A stretch of 64,000 nucleotides of DNA, from contig JAYRVF010000007.1 in NCBI GenBank assembly GCA_041918675.1, positions 62,001 through 126,000 of the forward strand, given 5' to 3'. Both the position numbers and the translations under genes were made by a program. The DNA is from SCUB01 sp041918675 (GTDB taxonomy: Bacteria > Pseudomonadota > Alphaproteobacteria > Rhizobiales > Xanthobacteraceae). This document shows positions 1 to 8,702 of this stretch, piece by piece. Every line of letters starts with the position of its first letter. Within the stretch, counting starts at the first letter, position 1. A model generated the notes under the pieces. That model had not been told where the DNA came from. It saw only the letters and a list, made by a program, of their open reading frames with translations, and searched no databases.

Positions 1-96
1 CGGAGGTCGCGACCCGGCTTCCCGCCGGCTTTCTTGCTCCGCCAGATGGGCGGGCGCAATTCACAACCTCATGAGATCAAAGCATATTTGCGCCGA
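1..96. other. left edge, no gene recognised
   Basis: This stretch lies downstream of lspA and holds no reading frame I can support. On the plus strand a short GC stem (14-18 with 24-28) is followed by CTTTCTT. It could be a weak terminator for a gene entering from the left, but the stem is only 5 bp. Confidence 0.3.
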
Positions 97-627
97 TCAC
101 GGCGCTTTTGCGGCGCGCGGCCCGATGAAGGATTCATACAGGAGGCCCACGACCCCGGCAACAATCGCGACATCGGCGAGGTTAAACACGTACCAGTTGA
201 AGGTCCGGCCGCCGATTTCGACGTGAAACAGGGCGAAATCGACCACCGCGCCATGGGCCAGGCGGTCGATGCCGTTGCCGAGCGCGCCGCCGATGATCAG
301 GCCGAGCCCGAGGGCGGTCAGCCGCGTCCGGGCATTGGCGAGCCAGATCGCGAGCGCGACGACGGCGGCGACCTTGACGCCGATGAGCAGCCATTGGCCG
401 AGCGCGCCGTCGCTCTGGAACCAGCCGTAGCTGATGCCGGTGTTCCAGGCGAGCACGAGGTCAAGGAATGGCGTCAGCCGGACCGCGCCGCGCCGGGCGA
501 TATCGAAGCCGTACAGAAGCCAGAGCTTGGAGGCCTGATCGACAATCAGCGCGGCGAGCGCGGCGAGGAGACCGACGCGCCAGAGACGGGGCGCGGCGTC
601 CGCCTTCGGCTCGGCGGGGCCGTTCAT
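97..627 (-). CDS. lspA: lipoprotein signal peptidase (signal peptidase II)
   Basis: LspA cleaves the signal peptide from diacylglyceryl-modified prolipoproteins in the inner membrane. The 176-residue product has the usual four hydrophobic segments. The two signature motifs are present: GNGIDR, with the likely catalytic Asp121, and FNLADVAI, with the second catalytic Asp152. The start was chosen because its ATG overlaps the TGA of ileS in an ATGA arrangement, so the genes should be translationally coupled. The order ribF-ileS-lspA is widespread in proteobacteria. Lgt, the preceding enzyme of the pathway, is encoded at 34648-35478. Confidence 0.95.
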   Translation of the reverse strand: MNGPAEPKADAAPRLWRVGLLAALAALIVDQASKLWLLYGFDIARRGAVRLTPFLDLVLAWNTGISYGWFQSDGALGQWLLIGVKVAAVVALAIWLANARTRLTALGLGLIIGGALGNGIDRLAHGAVVDFALFHVEIGGRTFNWYVFNLADVAIVAGVVGLLYESFIGPRAAKAP

Positions 628-3600
628 CGCGGCGCGGTGTCCGCGGCGCCGTACATCGCGTGCCACTCGCGCAGCGCCTGCGCGTCGCGCGGCGACACGT
701 CGGGAAAGGCCGGATCGTTGCCGACCGAAGGAAGCACCTTCCACGACCGCGCGCATTTCGTTCCCTCGGCGCGGTGCACCGACACCGCGACGTCGGCCAC
801 GTCGTCCAGCCGGAAGGCGTCGGCGGGCGCGGGCTCGTCGCGCAAGGAGGCGGCCGAGGTGATGCAGATTTCGGCGAGATCGATGTCGGCGAGCGCGCCG
901 AAGACGGCATCGTCGGTGACGTGGATCACCGGCGCGGCTTCCAGCGAGGAACCGATCAGCTTTTTCGCGCGGGCGATTTCGAGCGCGCCGGTGACGACGC
1001 GGCGCACGTCGCGCACGGTGCGCCATTTCGCGGCGAGCGCGTCGTCGCGCCATTCGGCGGCGGTTTCCGCGAGCGTTTCGAGATGGACGGAGCCGTCCGC
1101 GCTCGGGAAGCGGGCGAGCCAGGCTTCCTCGGCGGTGAAGCACAGAAGCGGCGCGAGCCAGGTCGTCGTGCAGCGGAACAGCTGATCGATCACCGTCAAC
1201 GCCGCCTTGCGCGCGGGCGAGGAATAGGGATCGCAGTAGAGCACGTCCTTGCGGATGTCGAAGTAGAACGCCGACAGGTCCGTGATCATGAAGGTGTTGA
1301 GCGCGGCGAGGACGCGCTTGTAGTCGAAATCGGCGTAGGCGCGCCGCACCAGCGGTTCGAGCTCGGCGAGCCGGTGCAGCATCAGCCGTTCGAGTTCGGG
1401 CATGCGCGCGTGCGCGATTTCGTCTTCCTCGTGGAAATGGGCGAGCGAACCCAACATCCAGCGCAGCGTGTTGCGCAGCTTGCGGTAGTTCTCGGTCACG
1501 CTCTTGAGGATGTCGGGGCCGATGCGCTGGTCGTCGGAATAGTCGACGCTGGCGACCCACAGCCGGAGAATGTCGGCGCCCGCCTGCTTGATGACGTCCT
1601 GCGGGAAGGTCTGGTTGCCGAGCGACTTGGACATCTTGCGGCCCTGCTCGTCCAGCGTGAAGCCGTGAGTGAGCACGACGTCGTAGGGCGCGACTCCCCG
1701 CGTGCCGCAACTTTCGAGCAGCGATGAATGGAACCAGCCGCGATGCTGGTCGGAACCTTCAAGATACATCACCTTGTCGGAGCCGTCGTTGAGATGGCGG
1801 TGAATGCCGGCGAGCCCCGGAAACGCGACCGGGTCTTCGAGCACGAAGGCGTGGGTCGAGCCGGAATCGAACCAGACGTCGAGAATATCGTCGACCTTCC
1901 GCCAGCCCTCGCCCGCGCGGTCGGCGAGGAAGCGCTCGCGCGCGCCGGCCGCGTACCAGGCGTCCGCGCCCTCGCGCGCGAAGGCTTCGGCGATGCGCGC
2001 GTTGACCGCGTCGTCCTTCAGGATTTCGGCCGAACCGTCCGCCCCCTCACGCACGAACACCGCGATCGGCACGCCCCAGGCGCGCTGGCGCGAGATCACC
2101 CAGTCGGGCCGGCTCTCGATCATGCCGCGGATGCGGTTCTCGCCTTGCGGCGGCACCCAGCGGGTGTTGGCGATTTCGCGCAGCGCGATGGCGCGCAGCG
2201 ACTCATCGTGGCCGGCAATGGATTTGTCCATCGCGATGAACCCGGCAGCATCGGGCCTGCCCGATGCGTCCGCGATGGGCTTGTCCATCGCGATGAACCA
2301 TTGCGGCGTGTTGCGGAAGATGACCGGCTTCTTCGAGCGCCACGAATGCGGATATTGATGCTTGAGGCGCCCGCGCGCGATCAGCATGCCGCGCTCGGCG
2401 AGCGCCTTGATCACCGCGTCGTTGGCGTCGCCCTTCTCACCTTTGGCGGTGATGACGCATTTCGGCTTACCCCCGGTGTCGCGCGGACCGAAGCCCGGCG
2501 CCTGGTCGGTGAAACAGCCGTCGGCGTCGACGGTGTAGGGAATATGCGTGGAGATGCCGCGCGCTTCGAGGGCGGCCTTGCTGGCCATCCAGATGTCGAA
2601 GTCCTCGCGGCCGTGGCTCGGCGCGGTGTGGACGAAGCCGGTGCCGGTGTCGGCGGTGACGTGCTCGCCGTCGAGCAGGGGAACGTCGAAGGCATAGCCG
2701 AGATCGCGCAAGGGATGGGCGCAAACGAGATGCGCGAGTTCGTTGCCGGATACGGGCTCGCGGCGCTCAAACGCCTCGACCTTGGCCGCTTTCATCACCT
2801 CGGCGGCCAGCGCGTCGGCAAGCACGAGACGATCGCCGACTTTCGCCCAGTTGCCATCCGGCGCCGCGGTCACTTCATAAAGACCGTAATCGATCCGCGA
2901 CGAGAAGCTGATCGCGCGGTTGCCCGGCAACGTCCACGGCGTGGTCGTCCAGATCACGACATGCGCGCCGACGAGACCCGGCGCGATGCAGGTCGAGTCG
3001 GCGCGAACGCGCTGAGTTGCGTCGCCCCATTCGGCGTCGGCGATGATCTTGAACTTCACCCACACCGTGTCGCTGGTGTAGTCCTCGTATTCGATCTCGG
3101 CCTCGGCGAGCGCGGTCTTTTCCACCACCGACCACATCACCGGCTTGGAGCCGCGATATAAGAGGCCGTTGGCCGCGAATTTCATGATCTCGCGCGCGAT
3201 CTGGGCTTCGGCGGCGAACGCCATGGTGGTGTAGGGGTTCTTCCAGTCGCCCTCGACGCCGAGTCGCTTGAATTCCTCGCGCTGCACGGAAAGCCAGTGC
3301 TCGGCATAGGCGCGGCATTCGCGGCGGAACGCGATCATCGCGGCCGGATCGGAGAGGTCCGGCTTGGCCTTGCCCTTGGAGCGATAGTTCTCCTCCTCGA
3401 TCTTCCATTCGATCGGCAGGCCGTGGCAGTCCCAGCCCGGCACGTAATTGGAATCGAAGCCCAGCATCTGCTGCGAGCGCGTCACCATATCCTTAAGGAT
3501 CTTGTTGAGCGCGTGGCCGATATGGATGTTGCCGTTGGCGTAGGGCGGGCCGTCGTGGAGGATGAATTTGGTGCGGTCCTTGGCGCTCTCGCGCAGGCGG

Positions 3601-3797
3601 GAATAAAGGTCGATCTTTTCCCAGCGCGCGAGGATTTCCGGCTCGCGCTGCGGCAGCCCCGCGCGCATCGGAAAATCGGTTTGCGGCAGGAACAGGGTCC
3701 GCGAATAGTCGTTGGCGGCCGATTTCGCCGGCTTTTCGGGTTCCGGCGCGCCGGACGACGGGGGCTTGGCGGGGGTATTGGCGGGGGGCTTGGCCAT
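624..3797 (-). CDS. ileS: isoleucyl-tRNA synthetase
   Basis: This class I aminoacyl-tRNA synthetase charges tRNA-Ile. The 1057-residue protein has an N-terminal Pro/Ala-rich tail, then HIGH at 92-95, the CP1 editing domain (TGTGFVHTAPSHGREDF) and KMSKS at 721-725. Two things are unusual. A 19-residue segment beginning FIAMDK is repeated almost in tandem next to the sequence PQW (DNA copies start at 2224 and 2281). The C-terminal zinc finger has decayed: it keeps KCARSW, but the remaining cysteines of the usual CxxC pairs are absent. It sits 59 bp downstream of ribF and overlaps lspA. Confidence 0.97.
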   Translation of the reverse strand: MAKPPANTPAKPPSSGAPEPEKPAKSAANDYSRTLFLPQTDFPMRAGLPQREPEILARWEKIDLYSRLRESAKDRTKFILHDGPPYANGNIHIGHALNKILKDMVTRSQQMLGFDSNYVPGWDCHGLPIEWKIEEENYRSKGKAKPDLSDPAAMIAFRRECRAYAEHWLSVQREEFKRLGVEGDWKNPYTTMAFAAEAQIAREIMKFAANGLLYRGSKPVMWSVVEKTALAEAEIEYEDYTSDTVWVKFKIIADAEWGDATQRVRADSTCIAPGLVGAHVVIWTTTPWTLPGNRAISFSSRIDYGLYEVTAAPDGNWAKVGDRLVLADALAAEVMKAAKVEAFERREPVSGNELAHLVCAHPLRDLGYAFDVPLLDGEHVTADTGTGFVHTAPSHGREDFDIWMASKAALEARGISTHIPYTVDADGCFTDQAPGFGPRDTGGKPKCVITAKGEKGDANDAVIKALAERGMLIARGRLKHQYPHSWRSKKPVIFRNTPQWFIAMDKPIADASGRPDAAGFIAMDKSIAGHDESLRAIALREIANTRWVPPQGENRIRGMIESRPDWVISRQRAWGVPIAVFVREGADGSAEILKDDAVNARIAEAFAREGADAWYAAGARERFLADRAGEGWRKVDDILDVWFDSGSTHAFVLEDPVAFPGLAGIHRHLNDGSDKVMYLEGSDQHRGWFHSSLLESCGTRGVAPYDVVLTHGFTLDEQGRKMSKSLGNQTFPQDVIKQAGADILRLWVASVDYSDDQRIGPDILKSVTENYRKLRNTLRWMLGSLAHFHEEDEIAHARMPELERLMLHRLAELEPLVRRAYADFDYKRVLAALNTFMITDLSAFYFDIRKDVLYCDPYSSPARKAALTVIDQLFRCTTTWLAPLLCFTAEEAWLARFPSADGSVHLETLAETAAEWRDDALAAKWRTVRDVRRVVTGALEIARAKKLIGSSLEAAPVIHVTDDAVFGALADIDLAEICITSAASLRDEPAPADAFRLDDVADVAVSVHRAEGTKCARSWKVLPSVGNDPAFPDVSPRDAQALREWHAMYGAADTAPR

Positions 3798-3856
3798 GGT
3801 GAGGGTTGTTAGCAGGCGCGGCGGGCGCGAGGCAACGCCCCGATCCGCGCTCTTTG

Positions 3857-4828
3857 TCAGGAAATCTCGCCGAGCGGCGGGAAGGCGTCGCCCGAGGCCG
3901 CCAGCGCGGCGCGCGCGCGGGCGCTGTCGTCGTTCATCTGACGGATCAACGCGTCGACCCCGTCGAACTTCACCTCGTCGCGGATGAAATCGATGAAGGC
4001 GACATCGATCTCCTTGCCGTAAAGGTCGCCGTCGAAGTCGAACAGGAAGACCTCCAGCAAAGCGACGCCATTGTCGAACATCGGCCGGCGGCCGAAATTC
4101 GCCACGCCGTCGATCCGCTTTCCGTCATGGCCGACCCGGACCGCGTAGATGCCGTGGCGCAGGCCGCAGGCCGGATCGGGAAGGATATTGGCGGTGGGGA
4201 AGCCGAGCTCGCGCCCGCGCTTGGCGCCGTGGATCACCGCGCCGGAAATGAACCAGGGGTAGCCGAGCAGGCTCGCGGCATGGGCGACATTGCCCTCAAC
4301 CAGCGCGGCGCGCACCACCCCGGAGGAAACCGCGTGGCCGTCGGCCTCGCGGCGCGGCTCGATATGGACCGGAATGCCGAGGCGCTCGCCCTCCTCCATC
4401 AGGAAGGCGGGCGTGCCGGCGCGGCCCTTGCCGAAATGGAAGTCGAACCCGGCGACCACGCCGCCGACCCCCAGCCATTCGACGAGTTCATGGTTAACGA
4501 ATTCTTGCGCGGTGGTGGCGGCGCGGGCGGCGTTGAAGGCCATGACGACGGCGCCGTCGAGGCCGGTCGCCGCCAGGAGCCGGAGCTTGTCCTTCTCGCC
4601 GCTCAAGCGGAATTGCGAGGCGGCGGGAGCGAAGAAATCGCGCGGATGCGGCTCGAATGTCAGCGCCAATGCCGGTCCGCCGACGGTGGCGGCAAGGTCG
4701 ATCGCGGCGCGCAGGACCGCACGGTGACCGCGATGGACGCCGTCGAAATTGCCGATGGCCACGACCGCGCCCCTCGGAATTTCGTGGATGGGCGTCGAGT
4801 CGCGGATGATCCGGAAGGCGCTTGGCAT
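3857..4828 (-). CDS. ribF: bifunctional riboflavin kinase / FAD synthetase
   Basis: RibF converts riboflavin to FMN and then FAD in the cytoplasm. The 323-residue protein has the N-terminal nucleotidyltransferase motif AIGNFDGVHRGH and the C-terminal flavokinase signature with LGFPTANI. The start at 4828 (MPSAFRII) gives a normal family length. Longer upstream extensions in frame are Arg/Pro-rich and look non-coding. It is the first gene of the ribF-ileS-lspA run and diverges from cheY at 5143. Confidence 0.95.
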   Translation of the reverse strand: MPSAFRIIRDSTPIHEIPRGAVVAIGNFDGVHRGHRAVLRAAIDLAATVGGPALALTFEPHPRDFFAPAASQFRLSGEKDKLRLLAATGLDGAVVMAFNAARAATTAQEFVNHELVEWLGVGGVVAGFDFHFGKGRAGTPAFLMEEGERLGIPVHIEPRREADGHAVSSGVVRAALVEGNVAHAASLLGYPWFISGAVIHGAKRGRELGFPTANILPDPACGLRHGIYAVRVGHDGKRIDGVANFGRRPMFDNGVALLEVFLFDFDGDLYGKEIDVAFIDFIRDEVKFDGVDALIRQMNDDSARARAALAASGDAFPPLGEIS

Positions 4829-5142
4829 GCTGGACGGTCGAATTCCTGGGCGGGACCGGAAAAGCGCGGGACCGTCGGGGAGACATCGTCCCAAGTCAAG
4901 GGGCAAGTGGCGCGTTCGCGGCCCCGCCGTGCCCGGATACCGGAAACGCGCGCGAAAACAGCCGCATAGGTGAGCGCCCGGCGTCACCCGAAAGGACGCG
5001 ATTAACGCGGTGTTTAATCGAGGCTGCTAGAAATCAACGGACGATCTGTCGGCCGCCGGGAAATGGGCGCGCAATTTCGGATCGCGGCGGGCGCCGGCGT
5101 GACTGGCGCGCGCGTCGAGTGAGGCGTTAACGGAGGGGTGCG
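4829..5142. promoter_or_regulatory. divergent ribF / cheY intergenic region
   Basis: This 314-bp spacer must carry promoters for ribF (minus) and cheY (plus). A small palindrome, GATTAA-N8-TTAATC, lies at 5000-5019. It resembles two CtrA half-sites, but the spacer is 8 rather than 7, so I do not call it a CtrA box. A strong ribosome site (GGAGG, 5132-5136) precedes the cheY ATG. Confidence 0.4.
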
Positions 5143-5526
5143 ATGGCCGTCGATTTGGGGATGCCTGTCTTGGTGGTTGACGACTACAACACCATGATCC
5201 GCATCATCCGCAACCTCCTCAGGCAGCTCGGTTTCGAGAACATCGACGACGCCAGCGACGGCTCGGCCGCGCTCGACAAGATGCGCCACAAGAAATACGG
5301 CCTGATCATTTCCGACTGGAACATGGAGCCGATGACGGGCTTCGACCTGCTCAAGGAAGTGCGCGCCGACCCCAACCTCGCCATGACCCCCTTCATCATG
5401 GTCACCGCCGAATCGAAGACCGAAAACGTCATCGCGGCCAAGAAGGCGGGCGTGAACAACTATATCGTCAAGCCGTTCAACGCGGCGACGCTGAAGACCA
5501 AGATCGAGGCGGTGTTCGTCGACTGA
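5143..5526 (+). CDS. cheY: CheY-type single-domain response regulator
   Basis: A 127-residue receiver domain with no output domain. The acidic pair is Asp13/Asp14, the phosphorylated residue is Asp58 in ISDWNM, the switch Thr is Thr88 and the conserved Lys is Lys110 in VKPF. CheY-P normally binds the flagellar motor switch. The start follows a clear GGAGG. It stands alone, more than 50 kb from the main che cluster in this window, so it is a second CheY beside the one at 60398. Which of the two acts at the motor cannot be read from sequence. Confidence 0.92.
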   Translation: MAVDLGMPVLVVDDYNTMIRIIRNLLRQLGFENIDDASDGSAALDKMRHKKYGLIISDWNMEPMTGFDLLKEVRADPNLAMTPFIMVTAESKTENVIAAKKAGVNNYIVKPFNAATLKTKIEAVFVD

Positions 5527-5568
5527 TCCCTCGCCCGGGGTCTCCGATTTCGTTCCAGAACCGTTCGT

Positions 5569-6432
5569 TCACCACCGCAGCCCGCGCGTGACCGCGAGCG
5601 GCGGCCGCGTCGCCTTGCCGATGACGTCGGCCAGCGCGGCATCGTCGGGATTGTCGCGCGCGCCGAATTCGGCGGCGTGGATTCCCGCGGTCACGAACAG
5701 GCATGCGACGCCAAAGGCGTTGGCGCCCTCCAGATCGGTGCGCACCGAATCCCCGATCGCCAGCACCCGGTCGAGGCCGACCGCGCGTGCGCGCCGTTCG
5801 GCCGCGAGCCCGACCGCCTGCTCGTAGATCGGCCGGTGCGGTTTGCCGCCGAACACGACATCGCCGCCGAGCGAGCGGTAGAGCTCGGCGAGCGCGCCCG
5901 CGCAATAGAGCAGGCGGTCGCCGCGTTCGACGACGAGATCGGGATTGGCGCAGACCATCGGCAGCCCGCGCGCGCGGGCCCGCGCCAGCATTTCGCGGTA
6001 ATCGTCGGGCGTCTCGGTGTCGTCGTCGAAAAGACCGGTGCAGACGATGTAGTCGGCGCTTTCGGCGTCGGCGAAGCGGGTGTCGAGCCCCGCGAAGATC
6101 GGCAGATCGCGTTCGGGACCGAGATGATAGGCGGTCTTGCCGACATGGGCGGCGATGAACGTCCGCGTCACGTCGCCGGACGTGACGATGCCGTCATAGG
6201 CGTCATCGCCAACGCCCAGCCGCCGCAATTGCGTGACCACCGAGGCCGCCGGGCGCGGCGCGTTGGTGATCAGCACGACCGTTCCGCCGCCGTCCCTGAA
6301 GCGGGCGAGCGCGTCGCAGGCGTCGGCGAAGGCGGCGACGCCGTTATGGACGACGCCCCAGACGTCGCACAGCACGACGTCGTGCGACGCGCTGAATTCG
6401 CGAAAATGCTCGATCATGCGAATGGAGGCCAT
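5569..6432 (-). CDS. HAD superfamily class IIA phosphatase (TIGR01459-like)
   Basis: A 287-residue HAD hydrolase with the nucleophile motif as DVWGVVHNG, a sugar-phosphatase-like cap of class IIA, and the C-terminal acidic motif GDSVRTD. The family includes NagD-like and pyridoxal/phosphoglycolate-type phosphatases. In alphaproteobacteria this subtype is conserved but its substrate is unsettled. The gene is convergent with cheY and lies 33 bp downstream of the EAL-domain gene on the same strand. Confidence 0.85.
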   Translation of the reverse strand: MASIRMIEHFREFSASHDVVLCDVWGVVHNGVAAFADACDALARFRDGGGTVVLITNAPRPAASVVTQLRRLGVGDDAYDGIVTSGDVTRTFIAAHVGKTAYHLGPERDLPIFAGLDTRFADAESADYIVCTGLFDDDTETPDDYREMLARARARGLPMVCANPDLVVERGDRLLYCAGALAELYRSLGGDVVFGGKPHRPIYEQAVGLAAERRARAVGLDRVLAIGDSVRTDLEGANAFGVACLFVTAGIHAAEFGARDNPDDAALADVIGKATRPPLAVTRGLRW

Positions 6433-6465
6433 GCGGTCGATCCGGACGGGACGACGTCGCCGAAT

Positions 6466-7875
6466 TCAGGCGCGGCGCGCGGCGCCGCGCGCCAGCGCCG
6501 TGATATCCCCGGTCGCGGCATGCGCGGGGGCGGCGGCGCGCTTGGCGTCCGGTTGAGCGGGCGGGGCGCTCTCATGCGCGGGCTCGGATGCGCCGTCCTG
6601 GCGCACCGGACGCGGCGGCGAGAACAGGAAGCCCTGGCCGTAATGCACGTCGAAATCGAGCAGGTCGACGACCGCGCTCTCGCTCTCGATCTTCTCGGCG
6701 ACGAGATCGATGCCGAAGCGGCCGAGCAGGTCGGAGAGATCGGCCGGATGGATGTCGGATGCCGAGGCGTTCTTCTGGTCGAGCAGCACGGCGGCCGGCA
6801 CCTTGACGAAACGCACGCCGCGGTCGGCGAGTTCGCGCGGCTCCAGCCGCAGGTCGCTGACGTGATCGACCGAAATGCGGAACCCGCGCTGCACCAGGGC
6901 GCCGAGGTGCTCGCTTTCGGCCGGCCCGAAATTGCGCAACGCGTCGAGCTTGAACTCCAGCACCAGCGAGGGGGCGAGCGCGCGGTTGGCGTCGAGGAAG
7001 TCGAGACACTGGCCGAACACGATCTCGTCGCGCATGGTCGCGGCCGCGATGTTGCAGAACAGCCCGACATCCTTGTTCTTGACGAGCAGGCGGCGCAGCA
7101 CCTGCACGCAGCGGAACAGCACCGTATGGTCGACGCGGGGCATCAAGCCGGCGTTCTCGGCCGGGGTGATGAAATTCGCCGCCGTCAGCACCTCGCCCTT
7201 GTCGTCGCGCAGGCGGCAGACGGCCTCGTAGAAGCGCACCTTGCGCTGCGGCAGCGTGATCAGCGGCTGCAGATAGAGGTCGATGCGGTTGGCTTCGACG
7301 GCGTTCTTAACGGCGATGGTCAACAGCGCGAGGCTGGCCGGATCCGTGGCGGGCGCGCCGGCGGCGCCGGACTTTTCTTGCGTCGCGGCGGCCGCCCGGG
7401 AGGAGGCAACCTCGGTCGCGGGTGCTGGAGCTTCCGCCAACGCGGCCCGCGCGGATCCCTGATTGAGCAGGTTGTCATGCTGGGCGACCGACAGCGCGAG
7501 CTGGCGCACCAGCACGCCGAGTTCGGCGATTTCGCCCGCGACCGGCTCGATCAGGCTTCCGGCCTTGGCGGCCGAAATCTTCTCGATGTTCGACATCTGG
7601 GCCTCGGTCGCGGCCTGGCGGCGGCCGAGTTCGACGACCTGGCGGGCCAGATCCGCGGTGCCGCGCGACAGGTCGGCGATTTGGGCGCCGAGGTCGGTCC
7701 GGTCGCGAATGCGCATGGAAACCACGTTGTAGAGAATCAAGAACGTCATGATGACGATGGCCGTGATCACGGCGCCGAGCGGGCTGAGCCCCAACAGAAA
7801 ATGGGCGAGCGCGCCGAGCGAGGCGGCGATCAGGACCATGCTGATGGCGAGGAAGATCGTCGAGATGCGGATCAT
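6466..7875 (-). CDS. TipF-like membrane protein with degenerate EAL domain
   Basis: A 469-residue protein with two hydrophobic segments (about 5-29 and 33-53), a predicted coiled coil (about 60-135), an Ala-rich linker and an EAL-fold domain (about 180-420). The fold is recognisable, but the catalytic EAL triplet reads EAV (217-219) and the metal-binding DDFGTG loop reads DHVSDL (337-342), so c-di-GMP hydrolysis is unlikely. The layout matches Caulobacter TipF, a c-di-GMP receptor that positions the flagellum. That assignment is inference. The start at 7875 places the first hydrophobic helix at the N-terminus. Confidence 0.75.
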   Translation of the reverse strand: MIRISTIFLAISMVLIAASLGALAHFLLGLSPLGAVITAIVIMTFLILYNVVSMRIRDRTDLGAQIADLSRGTADLARQVVELGRRQAATEAQMSNIEKISAAKAGSLIEPVAGEIAELGVLVRQLALSVAQHDNLLNQGSARAALAEAPAPATEVASSRAAAATQEKSGAAGAPATDPASLALLTIAVKNAVEANRIDLYLQPLITLPQRKVRFYEAVCRLRDDKGEVLTAANFITPAENAGLMPRVDHTVLFRCVQVLRRLLVKNKDVGLFCNIAAATMRDEIVFGQCLDFLDANRALAPSLVLEFKLDALRNFGPAESEHLGALVQRGFRISVDHVSDLRLEPRELADRGVRFVKVPAAVLLDQKNASASDIHPADLSDLLGRFGIDLVAEKIESESAVVDLLDFDVHYGQGFLFSPPRPVRQDGASEPAHESAPPAQPDAKRAAAPAHAATGDITALARGAARRA

Positions 7876-7959
7876 CGAGGGGATTTCCAGCGCTGGAGAT
7901 CGGGAAAGCCTAGCACCTTTGTCGATTCGACGCGCGGCCGATCTTGGGCGCGGGGGCCG

Positions 7960-7985
7960 CGCGTCCACGGAAAGTCGTGGACGCG
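7960..7985 (-). terminator. hairpin just after the ABC ATPase gene, no T-tract
   Basis: A perfect 10-bp stem (7960-7969 with 7976-7985) and a 6-nt loop lie 6 bp beyond the stop of the ATPase gene. No T-run follows on the minus strand. It may end the transcript or protect its 3' end. Confidence 0.5.
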
Positions 7986-7991
7986 GCCGCC

Positions 7992-8702
7992 TCAGCCATT
8001 CGCCGGCGCGTTCGCGGCCGCGACGTCCGAGGCGATCTGTCCGTCGACGATTTCCACGCGCCGGTCCATCTGGCGGGCGAGCCCCAGATCGTGCGTGACC
8101 GCGACGATGGTCTTGCCGCGCACGTCCACGAGCTCGCGCAGAATGGCGAAGACCTGGGCGGTCGACTTGGAATCGAGATTGCCGGTCGGTTCGTCGGCGA
8201 GGATGACGGACGGCTCGTTGGCGAGCGCCCGCGCCACCGCCACGCGCTGGCGCTGGCCGCCGGAAAGGCCGTCCGGCTTCTTGTGGCGATGGTCGGCAAG
8301 GCCGAGGGAATCGAGCAGTTCCTCCGCGCGGCGGGTGATCGCGCCCGCCGACAACCGGCCGAGCGCGCGCATCGGCAGCGCGACGTTCTCGGTCACGGTG
8401 AATTCCGGCAACAGGAAATGAAACTGGAAGATGAATCCGAGATGGGAGAGGCGGACCCAGGCGCGCTCGTCCTCGTCCATATGCGCGGTCGATCGCCCGT
8501 CGATGAGGACTTCGCCGGCGGTCGGCAGATCGAGCAGGCCGAGAAGATAGAGCAGCGAGGATTTGCCCGAGCCCGACGGGCCGGTGATGGCGACGAACTG
8601 GCGCTCGCCGATGCTCAGATCGATGTCGCGGACGAGCGTCACCGGCACGATGCCGGGCAGCACCCGGGAAACCCGACGCGCCTCGATCAGCGGGGTCGTC
8701 AT
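7992..8702 (-). CDS. LolD/MacB-type ABC transporter ATPase
   Basis: A 236-residue ATP-binding subunit with Walker A (GPSGSGKSS), the signature LSGGQRQR, Walker B (VILADEPTG) and the switch His in VAVTHD. The segment FQFHFLLPEFTVTENV is typical of LolD-like ATPases. Its ATG overlaps the TGA of the permease gene, so they form one unit. With the adaptor protein the set looks like a MacAB-type exporter. A true LolCDE system would not include a HlyD-like adaptor. Confidence 0.9.
   Translation of the reverse strand: MTTPLIEARRVSRVLPGIVPVTLVRDIDLSIGERQFVAITGPSGSGKSSLLYLLGLLDLPTAGEVLIDGRSTAHMDEDERAWVRLSHLGFIFQFHFLLPEFTVTENVALPMRALGRLSAGAITRRAEELLDSLGLADHRHKKPDGLSGGQRQRVAVARALANEPSVILADEPTGNLDSKSTAQVFAILRELVDVRGKTIVAVTHDLGLARQMDRRVEIVDGQIASDVAAANAPANG

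Noticed and set aside
5000..5019. GATTAA-N8-TTAATC as a CtrA box
   Set aside because: The spacer is 8 and the second half lacks the terminal C, so it does not match TTAA-N7-TTAAC.
5677..8421. A very long plus-strand open frame (more than 900 codons) opposite the HAD, EAL and ATPase genes
   Set aside because: It is antisense to three genes with clear family motifs. Its product has no domain and the Glu/Arg/Ala/Gly composition of GC-rich shadow frames.
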